Origin: Rikenellaceae bacterium
GTDB lineage: Bacteria; Bacteroidota; Bacteroidia; Bacteroidales; Rikenellaceae
DNA: 34,707 bases
NCBI GenBank assembly: GCA_017935625.1
Contig: JAGBHC010000038.1
Coordinates: forward strand, 1 to 34,707
Direction of reading: 5' to 3'
In this document: positions 16,416 through 22,989 of the stretch, piece after piece
Layout of the letters: every line of letters begins with the position of its first letter
Position numbering within the stretch: the first letter of the stretch is position 1
The notes under the pieces: generated by a model
Database searches by the model: none
Told to the model about the DNA's origin: nothing
What the model saw: only the letters and a program-made list of their open reading frames with translations
Translations under genes and position numbers: made by a program

Positions 16416-16510
16416 CGCAAAGGTACGAATAAGCGAGGGCAAAAACAAGCTCGCCCGTATTTTACCGGACGGGAGTATCCGGGACGAAGCCGGAGATGCG
16501 AAAGAGCAAG
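16416..16510 (-). repeat. Dispersed hairpin-promoter repeat, copy A
   Basis: Aligns over about 95 bases with 32587-32681 at roughly 80% identity by eye. The minus-strand order is a degenerate GCATCTC(C)GGCTTC part, the stretch GGATACTCCCGTCCGG, a hairpin CCCGT/ACGGG, the -33 TTG, and the -7 TACCTTTG. The promoter part drives ftsY. Confidence 0.75.
16418..16448 (-). promoter_or_regulatory. Promoter of ftsY-rimO
   Basis: On the minus strand TTG (16448-16446), 20 bases, TACCTTTG (16425-16418). The -7 element is 31 bases upstream of the ftsY ATG. Confidence 0.85.
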
Positions 16511-16620
16511 CGTGAAAACGGGTTCGCCCCATTCTGCCGAAGCCGAAACATCCCGAGCCAAGCCGGAGACCACGACAACCGAAGAGCGGAACAAGCGTCC
16601 GGAGCCAAGCCAGTGATACG

Positions 16621-16655
16621 AAAAACGGACGGACAATCAAACGTTTGTCCGTCCG
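16621..16655 (-). terminator. Terminator of the esterase gene
   Basis: CGGACGGACAA (16626-16636) is a perfect inverted repeat of 16645-16655 with an eight-base loop. Read on the minus strand it is followed by five T (16625-16621). It lies 33 bases after the esterase stop. Confidence 0.9.
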
Positions 16656-16687
16656 CTCTTTGTTGTCGGTATCTCCGGCTGCCGCCG

Positions 16688-17566
16688 CTATTCGGTCCGT
16701 TCCCGGAGCCAGCGGCGCAGGGAGGCGGAGAACTCCTCGCGATACTTGAAACCCGGATTGGCGAAACCCCATCCGTGGCCGCCCGTGGGATAGATATGCA
16801 GCTCGGCCGCCACGCCGTTGGCCTTGAGGGCGTCGTAGAACAGGGTGCTGTTCTTCGACGGCACGGCCCGGTCGTCGTCGCTCAGCGCGATGAACACGGT
16901 AGGAGTCTGCGGCGTGACGTTCAGCTCGTTGGAGTATTTCCTCACCAGCGGGATATTCGGTTTGTCGCCTATCAGATTGGTGCGGGTGCCCCAGTGGGTG
17001 AACTCCTCGTCGAGGGTGATGACCGGATAGATGAGAATCGAGAAGTCGGGACGGTTGGCCGGCGAAGTGAACATCGTGGTGGCCGTAGCCGCCAGATGGC
17101 CTCCGGCCGAGAAGCCCATGATGCCCACCTTCGCGGGGTCGATGCCCCACTCGGAGGCCTTGGCACGGGTCATCTCCAGAGCGGCCTGTGCGTCGGACAG
17201 CGGCACGGTGCAGTGGCCGTTGGGCATTCTGTATTTGAGAATCACGGCTGCTATTCCCTCGCGGTTGAGCCACTTGGCTACGGCAAAGCCCTCGTTGTCC
17301 ATCGACAGACGGGCATAGCCGCCGCCGGGACACACCACCACCGCGGGCAGATTCCTGCCTCCGCCCTCGGGCAGGCACACCGTGACGGTGGGATTGGTGA
17401 CGTTGCCGACCCGGTTGCCGGCGGCCACCACCTCCTGCCCCCCGAGGCCGTTGTCATCCGGCACTCCGCCGGGATAGAGCGGCAGCTCGAACTGCCGCTG
17501 CGCAAAGACGGTCACTCCGCACAACAGGGCCATGACCGTCATCAAACTCTTGACGCTTTTCATCAT
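16688..17566 (-). CDS. Secreted alpha/beta-hydrolase, acetyl-esterase-like
   Basis: This 292-residue protein has a signal peptide (SLMTVMALLCGVTVFAQ). The alpha/beta-hydrolase fold shows an oxyanion-hole region VVCPGGGYA, the nucleophile S153 in GFSAGGH, an acid at D231 or D232 in SDDDRAVP, and H264 in TGGHGWGF. This arrangement matches the BD-FAE/Axe-type esterases of Bacteroidota, which remove acetyl or feruloyl groups from plant polysaccharides such as xylan. The exact ester is not predictable. It follows the DUF3127 gene by 40 bases without a visible promoter, so it may be read from the cyclophilin promoter. It is not next to other carbohydrate-active genes. Confidence 0.87.
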   Translation of the reverse strand: MMKSVKSLMTVMALLCGVTVFAQRQFELPLYPGGVPDDNGLGGQEVVAAGNRVGNVTNPTVTVCLPEGGGRNLPAVVVCPGGGYARLSMDNEGFAVAKWLNREGIAAVILKYRMPNGHCTVPLSDAQAALEMTRAKASEWGIDPAKVGIMGFSAGGHLAATATTMFTSPANRPDFSILIYPVITLDEEFTHWGTRTNLIGDKPNIPLVRKYSNELNVTPQTPTVFIALSDDDRAVPSKNSTLFYDALKANGVAAELHIYPTGGHGWGFANPGFKYREEFSASLRRWLRERTE

Positions 17567-17606
17567 CTCTTTTCGGTTTTAGGTTCCAATCATCGGTTCG
17601 CAGGAC

Positions 17607-17984
17607 TCAGAACGGCAGGTCGTCCACCTCGGCGGCACCGCCTCCCGAGAACGCGTCGGCGGGCGACGAGCCCTCCAGCGGCGGCAGGTCGGGGATGGGT
17701 GCGGGAGCCGGTTCGGGCTGTTTCTTGGCGATGCGCCATGCCCGCACGTCGGTATACCAGCGTCCGTTGTACTCCCTCGATTCGACATTCACCGACACCT
17801 GCACCACGTCGCCCTCCTTGAGGGTGGCGGCATCGGCGGCCCGGTCGCCGAAGAAGGTGACGCAAATCTTGCGCGAGAACTCGCTCGGCACCTCGAACAC
17901 GACCTCCTGTTTGGTCCACTCGCCGCGTGCCGAGGTTCCTCTCTGCACCGGCATCAATCTGTATACTACGCCTTCGAAATCCAT
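17607..17984 (-). CDS. DUF3127 protein with SSB-like C-terminal tip
   Basis: This 125-residue cytoplasmic protein has an OB-fold-like N-terminal domain (residues 1-88, with TKQEVVFEVPSEFSRKICVT and GDVVQVSVNVESREYNGRWY). A flexible Pro/Ala/Gly linker follows, and the extreme end is VDDLPF. DUF3127 is a Bacteroidota-restricted family of unknown function. The linker plus acidic-hydrophobic tip copies the design of single-stranded DNA-binding protein (tip DDDIPF), which recruits replication and repair proteins. A nucleic-acid-binding role is therefore inferred. The gene starts 4 bases after the cyclophilin stop. Confidence 0.82.
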   Translation of the reverse strand: MDFEGVVYRLMPVQRGTSARGEWTKQEVVFEVPSEFSRKICVTFFGDRAADAATLKEGDVVQVSVNVESREYNGRWYTDVRAWRIAKKQPEPAPAPIPDLPPLEGSSPADAFSGGGAAEVDDLPF

Positions 17985-17988
17985 GTTG

Positions 17989-18426
17989 TTATTCCTCCAT
18001 TATCTTAATACTCAAAATCAAATCGCCCTGACGGATGTCGTCGATGACCTCCACGCCCTCGACCACCTTGCCGAAAGCGGTGTGGACGCCGTCCAGGTGC
18101 TGGGTGTTCATCCGGTTGTGGCAGATGAAGAACTGCGAGCCGCCGGTGTTCTTGCCGCGATGGGCCATCGAGAGCACGCCGCGGTCGTGGTACTGACGCG
18201 GAGCCGAAGTCTCGCAGGGGATGGTGTATCCGGGTCCGCCGGCACCCGTGCCCAGCGGGCATCCGCCCTGGATGACGAAATCGGGAATGACCCGGTGAAA
18301 GGTCAGCCCGTCGTAGAAACCCGACTCGGCGAGTTTGCAGAAGTTGGCGACGGTGATGGGGGTCTCCTTTTCGTAGAGCTCCGCCTTCATGTCGCCTTTT
18401 TCGGTGCTTATGAGCGCATATTTCAT
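17989..18426 (-). CDS. Cyclophilin-type peptidyl-prolyl cis-trans isomerase
   Basis: This 145-residue protein has the cyclophilin core: [19 protein letters not shown] with the catalytic Arg and the Gln-Gly-Gly, then [18 protein letters not shown], and [20 protein letters not shown]. There is no signal peptide, so it should act in the cytoplasm, speeding proline isomerisation during folding. It is the first gene of a likely three-gene unit with the DUF3127 protein and the secreted esterase. A -7 element (TATCTTTG) lies 34 bases upstream. Confidence 0.94.
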   Translation of the reverse strand: MKYALISTEKGDMKAELYEKETPITVANFCKLAESGFYDGLTFHRVIPDFVIQGGCPLGTGAGGPGYTIPCETSAPRQYHDRGVLSMAHRGKNTGGSQFFICHNRMNTQHLDGVHTAFGKVVEGVEVIDDIRQGDLILSIKIMEE

Positions 18427-18459
18427 TTTCGATGCTGTTTTTGAAATGATTTGATTCTA

Positions 18460-18467
18460 CAAAGATA
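18460..18467 (-). promoter_or_regulatory. -7 promoter element of the cyclophilin unit
   Basis: Minus-strand TATCTTTG (18467-18460). At the 20-base spacing the -33 position reads TTT rather than TTG, so this is a slightly degenerate promoter. Confidence 0.6.
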
Positions 18468-18492
18468 GGATTTTTCGCTGAAAAAAGAAAAC

Positions 18493-18560
18493 GCAGCCGG
18501 CCGAAACTCCTCCCTCCGGCTGCAAAAAACGGGGACGCCTGCCACCAGACGTCCCCGTTT
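18493..18560 (-). terminator. Two tandem terminators after the FKBP gene
   Basis: Reading the minus strand from the FKBP stop, AAACGGGGACG (plus 18527-18537) pairs with 18550-18560 and runs into T. A second stem, GCAGCCGG (18493-18500) with 18516-18523, follows and runs into a T-rich stretch. Both sit just upstream of the cyclophilin promoter and would insulate it. Confidence 0.85.
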
Positions 18561-18580
18561 CCGGTCGGAAGACAACCGCG

Positions 18581-19285
18581 CTACTCCTCTTCGGCAGCGG
18601 GAGTCACCTTCACGAGCTCCACCTCGAACACCAGCGCCTGATTGGGGCCGATGACCTGGGGAGCACGCATGCCGTAACCCAGCTCGGAAGGAATCCAGAG
18701 CTTGATTTTACCGCCCTCGCCGACCAGTTTCATACCCTCGGTCCAGCCTTTGATGACCTGGTTGAGCGGGAACTCCACGGTGTCGCCGCGCTCGTAGGAG
18801 GAGTCGAACACGGTGCCGTCCTTCAGACGGCCCTCGTACATCACGCGCACCACATCCTCGTTGCTGACGGCCTTCACCTCGCTGCCCGGCTCGATGATTT
18901 CGTAAAGCAGTCCGCTCTCGGTCTTGCGGACATTCTTGTTCTCCTTCTCCACCTGCTCCAGGAAAGCCTGGCTCTCGGCCAGCGCACGGGCGGGCATACG
19001 CACCATGAAATATTCGCGCAGGTAGTCGTCGGCCTGTTCGGGAGTCATCTTGTTCTTGCCCGAGAAGGCCTCCTTGAAGCCGGCAGCCACGGCATCCGCA
19101 TTCAGACCCATGTGGTTCATGCTGTCGGTCTGACGCAGTCCGTAACCGAAGGTGATGCCGAACGCACGGCTCACCGAGTCGATTTCGCCCTTGTTGCCGT
19201 TGCCCTTGCTGCCTGCGGCGGAACCGCCGTTGCAGGAGCTGAATGCCATTGCGCACGCAGCGGCCAGAATCATAAACTTTTTCAT
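18581..19285 (-). CDS. FKBP-type peptidyl-prolyl isomerase lipoprotein
   Basis: This 234-residue lipoprotein has the signal MKKFMILAAACAMAFSSC with the lipobox FSSC at residues 15-18. A dimerisation helix region follows (IDSVSRAFGITFGYGLRQTD, GFKEAFSGKNKMTPEQADDY), then a C-terminal FKBP domain (about 125-230, with VRVMYEGRLKDGTVFDSSYE, VIKGWTEGMKLVGEGGK and IPSELGYGM). The layout is that of FkpA/Mip-type periplasmic foldases. ATG 19285 was chosen because it begins the lipoprotein signal; an in-frame start 15 codons upstream would mask it. It ends the operon behind nhaA, 41 bases after its stop. Confidence 0.94.
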   Translation of the reverse strand: MKKFMILAAACAMAFSSCNGGSAAGSKGNGNKGEIDSVSRAFGITFGYGLRQTDSMNHMGLNADAVAAGFKEAFSGKNKMTPEQADDYLREYFMVRMPARALAESQAFLEQVEKENKNVRKTESGLLYEIIEPGSEVKAVSNEDVVRVMYEGRLKDGTVFDSSYERGDTVEFPLNQVIKGWTEGMKLVGEGGKIKLWIPSELGYGMRAPQVIGPNQALVFEVELVKVTPAAEEE

Positions 19286-19326
19286 ACTCAATACGTTTTT
19301 ATTGTTGTAAAATATTCGTTCCGTTG

Positions 19327-20670
19327 TCATCGCTTCCGGCCCGTGACGGCCAGCATGAAGGTGCCGAAGCAGGCGGCGGCTATGGAGCCCAGCAGGATGG
19401 CGATTTTACCCTCGTCCACGATGAGCTGGTCGCCGGGGAAAGCCAGCGTGTCGATGAAGATGGACATGGTGAACCCGATACCGCCCAGACAGGCCACCGA
19501 AAAGAGCTTGGGCCAGCTGCCGTCCATGGGCATCACCGCAATCCGGCTCTTGATGGCCAGCCAGCTGGCGCAGAAGATGCCGAGGGGCTTACCCAGCAGC
19601 AGGCCGAAGAAGACGCCCCATCCCAGCGTGGAGGAGAAGATGTTGAGCTCCGAGACGCTGCCAATCTCCACTCCGGCGTTGGCCAGCGCGAAGATGGGCA
19701 TGATGAGGAAGGTCACATAGGGGTTGAGCAGGTGCTCCATGCGCTGCGACATGCCGATGGCGTCGTTGGCCGACGCACGCACCTTGAGCAGGGCGAAGTG
19801 CTGCTCCTCGTTGGACATCACCTCCACTCCGGGTTTGTCGTGGAACTTGAAATCCTCGATGTAGTATTTGACATCGTGCAGGAAGAACTTCTTCTTCAGG
19901 TGCGGCTTGTAGGGGATAATCATCGCCATGAGCACGCCCGCGATGGTGGCGTGCACGCCCGAATTGTAGAAGAGGTACCACACCACGAAAGCCGGGATGA
20001 GATAATAGCGCACCTTGTAGATGCCCGCCCGGTTGAAGAGGTAGAGCACGCCCATGATGACGGCGATGAGTCCCAGACACACCCAGTCGATGGTGCCGCC
20101 GTAGAAGAGCGCGATGACCACGATGGCCCCCAGGTCGTCGGCGATGGCCAGCGCCGTCAGGAAGACCTTGAGCGCCACCGGAACCCGGTTGCCGAGTATC
20201 GAGAGAATGCCGATGGCGAAAGCGATGTCGGTGGCGGTGGGAATGCCCCATCCCCCGGCGTACTGCGTACCGTGATTGAAAAGCGTGAATATGAGGGCCG
20301 GAGCAATCATTCCGCCCAAGGCGGCCACGATGGGCAGCGAGGCCTGCCGGATGCTCGACAGCTGCCCGGCGATAATCTCGCGTTTGATTTCCAGACCCAC
20401 CACGAAGAAGAAGACCACCATCAGTCCGTCGTTGATGAACTTCTCGACGTCGAGCGTGAGCGCGAACCGTCTGTCGCCCTCGCCGATGAAGAGTCCCATG
20501 TCGGTGGTGAGGATGTGATGGTAGAGTTCCTTGGTCTGCGGCAGATTGGCCAGCAGCATGGCGATGGCCACGAACACGATGAGAATCACTCCGCCGGCCC
20601 ACGGACTCGCAATGAAATGGAGTCCCCGCCGGGCCAGGCGCGAGCCGGCCGATTTAAAGTCTATTGCCAT
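19327..20670 (-). CDS. nhaA: Na+/H+ antiporter NhaA
   Basis: NhaA exports sodium in exchange for protons across the inner membrane. The 447-residue protein has about twelve membrane segments, among them a helix GLMVVFFFVVGLEIKREI, the ion-binding aspartate pair in ALAIADDLGAIVVIALFY, and the late helix LGGIGFTMSIFIDTLAF. It is longer than Escherichia coli NhaA (388 residues), mainly from a charged loop around residues 270-305. The ATG at 20670 lies 17 bases inside the upstream ureohydrolase gene, so the two are translationally linked. Confidence 0.96.
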   Translation of the reverse strand: MAIDFKSAGSRLARRGLHFIASPWAGGVILIVFVAIAMLLANLPQTKELYHHILTTDMGLFIGEGDRRFALTLDVEKFINDGLMVVFFFVVGLEIKREIIAGQLSSIRQASLPIVAALGGMIAPALIFTLFNHGTQYAGGWGIPTATDIAFAIGILSILGNRVPVALKVFLTALAIADDLGAIVVIALFYGGTIDWVCLGLIAVIMGVLYLFNRAGIYKVRYYLIPAFVVWYLFYNSGVHATIAGVLMAMIIPYKPHLKKKFFLHDVKYYIEDFKFHDKPGVEVMSNEEQHFALLKVRASANDAIGMSQRMEHLLNPYVTFLIMPIFALANAGVEIGSVSELNIFSSTLGWGVFFGLLLGKPLGIFCASWLAIKSRIAVMPMDGSWPKLFSVACLGGIGFTMSIFIDTLAFPGDQLIVDEGKIAILLGSIAAACFGTFMLAVTGRKR

Positions 20671-21715
20671 TTGCGTTACTATTTGTTTTTAATGTCGTTA
20701 CACATAATTTCCAAAGCATGCGCGCGCCCACGTTGGCATCCCACTGGCTCTCTTTCGAAGGGGCCACCTCGCTCAGGTCGAATCCCACGATGCGGCGGCC
20801 CGTGCCGGCGACGCACTCGATGAGATGGACCGCCTCGTTGAAATCCAGCCCTCCGGGAACGGGGGTTCCCGTACCGGGACAATACTGAGGCTGAAGGGCA
20901 TCGATATCGAAACTGATGTAGACCTGTTCGGGGAGCCTCTCCGCAATCTCTGTGCAAATCTGCGTCCAGCTGCTGCCCGAGAAGCGTTTTTCGCAGAGCC
21001 GGCGGTCCGAGAAAAGGGTCACGCGCGGGTCTTCGGCGGCCCGGCGTGCCTCGGCCGAGCAGTAGTCGCGCACGCCCACCTGCACCAGCCCGCTCACACC
21101 GGGCAGGTCGTGCAGCACGTTGTACATGATGGAGGCGTGCGAAAAGCGGAACCCCTCGTAGGCTTCGCGCAGGTCGCAATGGGCGTCGAAGTGGAGAATG
21201 CCCGTCTGCGGGAAACGCTGGCTGACAGCCTGTATCAGTCCGTAGGGCGTGCTGTGGTCGCCGCCGACCATTCCCACGATTTTTCCCCGGTCGAGCCATT
21301 CGGCCGCCTGGGTGTAGAGTCTGGCGTTGATGTCGGCCGAAGCGTTGTTGATGCGTTCGATTTTGCGCCGCACCGACTCGTCGGTGGTCTTGCCGCCGTG
21401 TTCGAGATGCTCCATCACCCGGCGGGCGTCGTCGCGCAGCACCATGTTGAGGTCCTGAATCGAGTAGTCGATTTCGGCCGTGGCGATGCCGCGCTTCCAC
21501 TCGTCCGGAGCGAACGCCTCGTAGAAATCGAGCTGGGTCGAAGCCTCGATGATGGCATCGGGCGCATAGGCAGCTCCCCCGCCGTAGGAGGCGGTCACCT
21601 CCCAGGGGGCCGAAATCAATACGAGGTCGGCCTCGTCGGGGGTGAAAGGCATCCCGAAATAGTTGCCGTTGTCGAGTCCCACGTCGTCCGGGTCGAAGTC
21701 CGCAATGTGTGCCAT
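20654..21715 (-). CDS. Agmatinase/arginase-family ureohydrolase
   Basis: This 353-residue binuclear manganese hydrolase belongs to the ureohydrolase family. Metal ligands are seen in VGGDHSTPYG, LHFDAHCDLR and SFDIDALQPQYCPG. The family hydrolyses guanidino compounds such as agmatine, arginine or formiminoglutamate, releasing urea or formamide. The C-terminal signature around DIDALQPQYCPGTGTP fits agmatinase-type members, but Bacteroidota have a divergent branch and the substrate cannot be fixed from sequence. It opens a unit with nhaA (17-base overlap) and the FKBP gene. Polyamine or pH-related physiology is an inference from the antiporter neighbour. Confidence 0.88.
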   Translation of the reverse strand: MAHIADFDPDDVGLDNGNYFGMPFTPDEADLVLISAPWEVTASYGGGAAYAPDAIIEASTQLDFYEAFAPDEWKRGIATAEIDYSIQDLNMVLRDDARRVMEHLEHGGKTTDESVRRKIERINNASADINARLYTQAAEWLDRGKIVGMVGGDHSTPYGLIQAVSQRFPQTGILHFDAHCDLREAYEGFRFSHASIMYNVLHDLPGVSGLVQVGVRDYCSAEARRAAEDPRVTLFSDRRLCEKRFSGSSWTQICTEIAERLPEQVYISFDIDALQPQYCPGTGTPVPGGLDFNEAVHLIECVAGTGRRIVGFDLSEVAPSKESQWDANVGARMLWKLCVTTLKTNSNANGNRL

Positions 21716-21753
21716 AGTCGCTCTGTCGTTGAGTGTTTTCGGATAAATCGCCG

Positions 21754-21761
21754 CAAAAATA
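21754..21761 (-). promoter_or_regulatory. -7 promoter element of the ureohydrolase operon
   Basis: Minus-strand TATTTTTG (21761-21754), 39 bases before the ATG. No TTG at the proper spacing. Confidence 0.55.
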
Positions 21762-22059
21762 CAAATTTTTTAAAAAAGCGAGCAGGAAAAAACGGCCGCA
21801 ATGCTTTTCAGGGCATATTTCACCCCGCCAGAGCACATTTCACCCCGCTCTGTCCCCGCCTCCGTCTTCCCCTCTTCCTGCGTCGGACAGGAACCGACTC
21901 CGCACTGAGCCTCAGCTCATATTAATAAAAACAATTTATAGTAATTAAAATATTATAACTATTAACAATATTACAACACCCGTCCCCGTTATTTAAGTGT
22001 TCTATACGAGGGTTGGGAAACCGAACGTGTAAGATAACTTTTTCATAATCAATGCGAAG

Positions 22060-22091
22060 CCCCTCCGGACGAGTTTCCGGAGGGGTTTTTT
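22060..22091 (+). terminator. Orphan plus-strand terminator
   Basis: CCCCTCCGGA (22060-22069) pairs perfectly with 22076-22085 around a six-base loop and is followed by six T. No plus-strand gene precedes it; the nearest upstream gene is on the minus strand and starts at 21715. Confidence 0.88.
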
Positions 22092-22191
22092 GTCCGCTCT
22101 CGGACCGTGGCGGACCCCGGCGGCAAGAGTCCTTTTCACAGTCTCCTCTTTCGATTCCCGGACCTGGGTCGCAAACTGTTTTTCAATGAGT

Positions 22192-22243
22192 CCGACCATA
22201 ATAGCAGCGGCCTTTCCTTTTGGGGAGAGGCCGCTGCTGTCGG
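22192..22243. repeat. Long inverted repeat
   Basis: AGCAGCGGCCT (22203-22213) pairs with 22228-22238 and continues inward (TCC/GGA). Outer arms CCGAC (22192-22196) and GTCGG (22239-22243) extend it past a six-base bulge. Neither strand has a T run after it, so it may be a weak terminator for the DUF5053 transcript or a REP-like element. Confidence 0.65.
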
Positions 22244-22281
22244 AGCTATGGAATTTATCCCCAACATAAAGAATCCTCCAA

Positions 22282-22512
22282 TTACAGCTTATCAGCTGTC
22301 CGGCGAATGCGGTCCGCAATATCGCAAAGGGCCCCCTTGAACCGAAGAAGTTCCTCCTCCGTAAAGCCTCCCTTGCCGCCGTTTCCGTCTATTTCGTCGA
22401 GTTTGTGGTAAAGCCACGAAGACGACTTTCCGAAATAATCTCGCGCTATTACACGCCACGATACCACCAACAAGATATCATTGAGTTTTGCTCTGAAAGG
22501 TGAATTTGCCAT
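22282..22512 (-). CDS. Small DUF5053 family protein
   Basis: This 76-residue protein starts at ATG 22512 (MANSPFRAK). The core resembles DUF5053 members of Bacteroidales: SWRVIARDYFGKSSSWLYHK, then LDEIDGNGGKGGFTEEELLR, then ALCDIADRIRRTADKL. The IARDYFGKSSSWLYHKL section has the spacing of a helix-turn-helix, but DNA binding has not been shown for the family as far as I know. DUF5053 proteins are frequent in mobile or variable regions. The gene is alone, more AT-rich than its neighbours, and is preceded by a strong promoter about 190 bases upstream, leaving an unusually long leader. Confidence 0.72.
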   Translation of the reverse strand: MANSPFRAKLNDILLVVSWRVIARDYFGKSSSWLYHKLDEIDGNGGKGGFTEEELLRFKGALCDIADRIRRTADKL

Positions 22513-22700
22513 AATTATAACTTTTATTATATGAAGACGCTTTTTCGGACGTGCTCCGACTCTTGGTTCCGCTCGCAGGAGCCGCTTCCCGACTGCCACT
22601 CCATAACGGCATTTCCACCGTTCCGGTCAGTCGGTCATCCGGATATGCTTCGCATTTCCACCGTTCCGGCACTCATCCGGCCCTCCGATTCGGACAGGAA

Positions 22701-22731
22701 CAAAGCTACGACGTTTTTTCGTAATACCCAA
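22701..22731 (-). promoter_or_regulatory. Promoter of the DUF5053 gene
   Basis: Minus-strand TTG (22731-22729), 20-base spacer, TAGCTTTG (22708-22701). The predicted start near 22694 leaves a leader of about 180 bases before the ATG at 22512. Confidence 0.8.
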
Positions 22732-22924
22732 ACGAAAACACAAAAACATCCGGTGATTCCGACACAGACGGGAGTCGTCTCAAGACTCGCTCCCCCCTGA
22801 GGCCGCCGCCGGACGGGAGAGTGCCGGATTTTGCGCGAAAGACTCCGGGCACGAACCCCGCAGCGGGAAAAGAGGGCTTGGGGCTTCGTCTCAGGCACTT
22901 CCGCCCCGCAAAACGCAAGCGAGC

Positions 22925-22955
22925 TTGCTTTTGCTTTTTGCTTTCCGTACCTTTG
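22925..22955 (+). promoter_or_regulatory. Promoter of pdxB
   Basis: TTG at 22925-22927, 20-base spacer, TACCTTTG at 22948-22955. The TTG lies in a small palindrome GCAAGCGAGCTTGC (22917-22930). The leader to ATG 22990 is about 28 bases. Confidence 0.85.
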
Positions 22956-22989
22956 CCCCGGATTCAGGTTTGAAAACCGGCAAATTGCG

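Larger units (their letters stand above)
16388..16687. other. Intergenic region upstream of ftsY
   Basis: Holds the ftsY promoter (16418-16448), one copy of a dispersed hairpin-promoter repeat (16416-16510), a stretch of short imperfect GCCGGAGA/AAGCC repeats, and the terminator of the esterase gene (16621-16655). No gene is supported. Confidence 0.65.
21716..22281. other. Gene-free region with AT-rich patch and hairpins
   Basis: Contains a -7 element for the ureohydrolase gene (21754-21761), a pyrimidine-rich stretch (21820-21895), a very AT-rich patch (21916-22001) against the GC-rich background, a plus-strand terminator without an assigned gene (22060-22091), and a long inverted repeat (22192-22243). 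Open frames here lack codon bias and are not supported. Confidence 0.65.
22513..22989. other. Divergent promoter region between DUF5053 gene and pdxB
   Basis: Holds an 18-base direct repeat GCATTTCCACCGTTCCGG at 22609-22626 and 22652-22669 (43-base period) in the DUF5053 leader, the minus-strand promoter (22701-22731) and the plus-strand pdxB promoter (22925-22955). An in-frame upstream extension of pdxB from 22831 crosses the pdxB promoter and was not accepted. Confidence 0.65.

Noticed and set aside
16388-16636. 83-residue N-terminal extension of FtsY
   Set aside because: It runs through the ftsY promoter and a dispersed repeat, and lacks any FtsY-like feature; MGFFDLFSRKK is the family start.
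22002-22319. Minus-strand 105-codon frame beside the DUF5053 gene
   Set aside because: It runs across two palindromes, one of them a terminator, has no codon bias, and overlaps the end of the DUF5053 gene.
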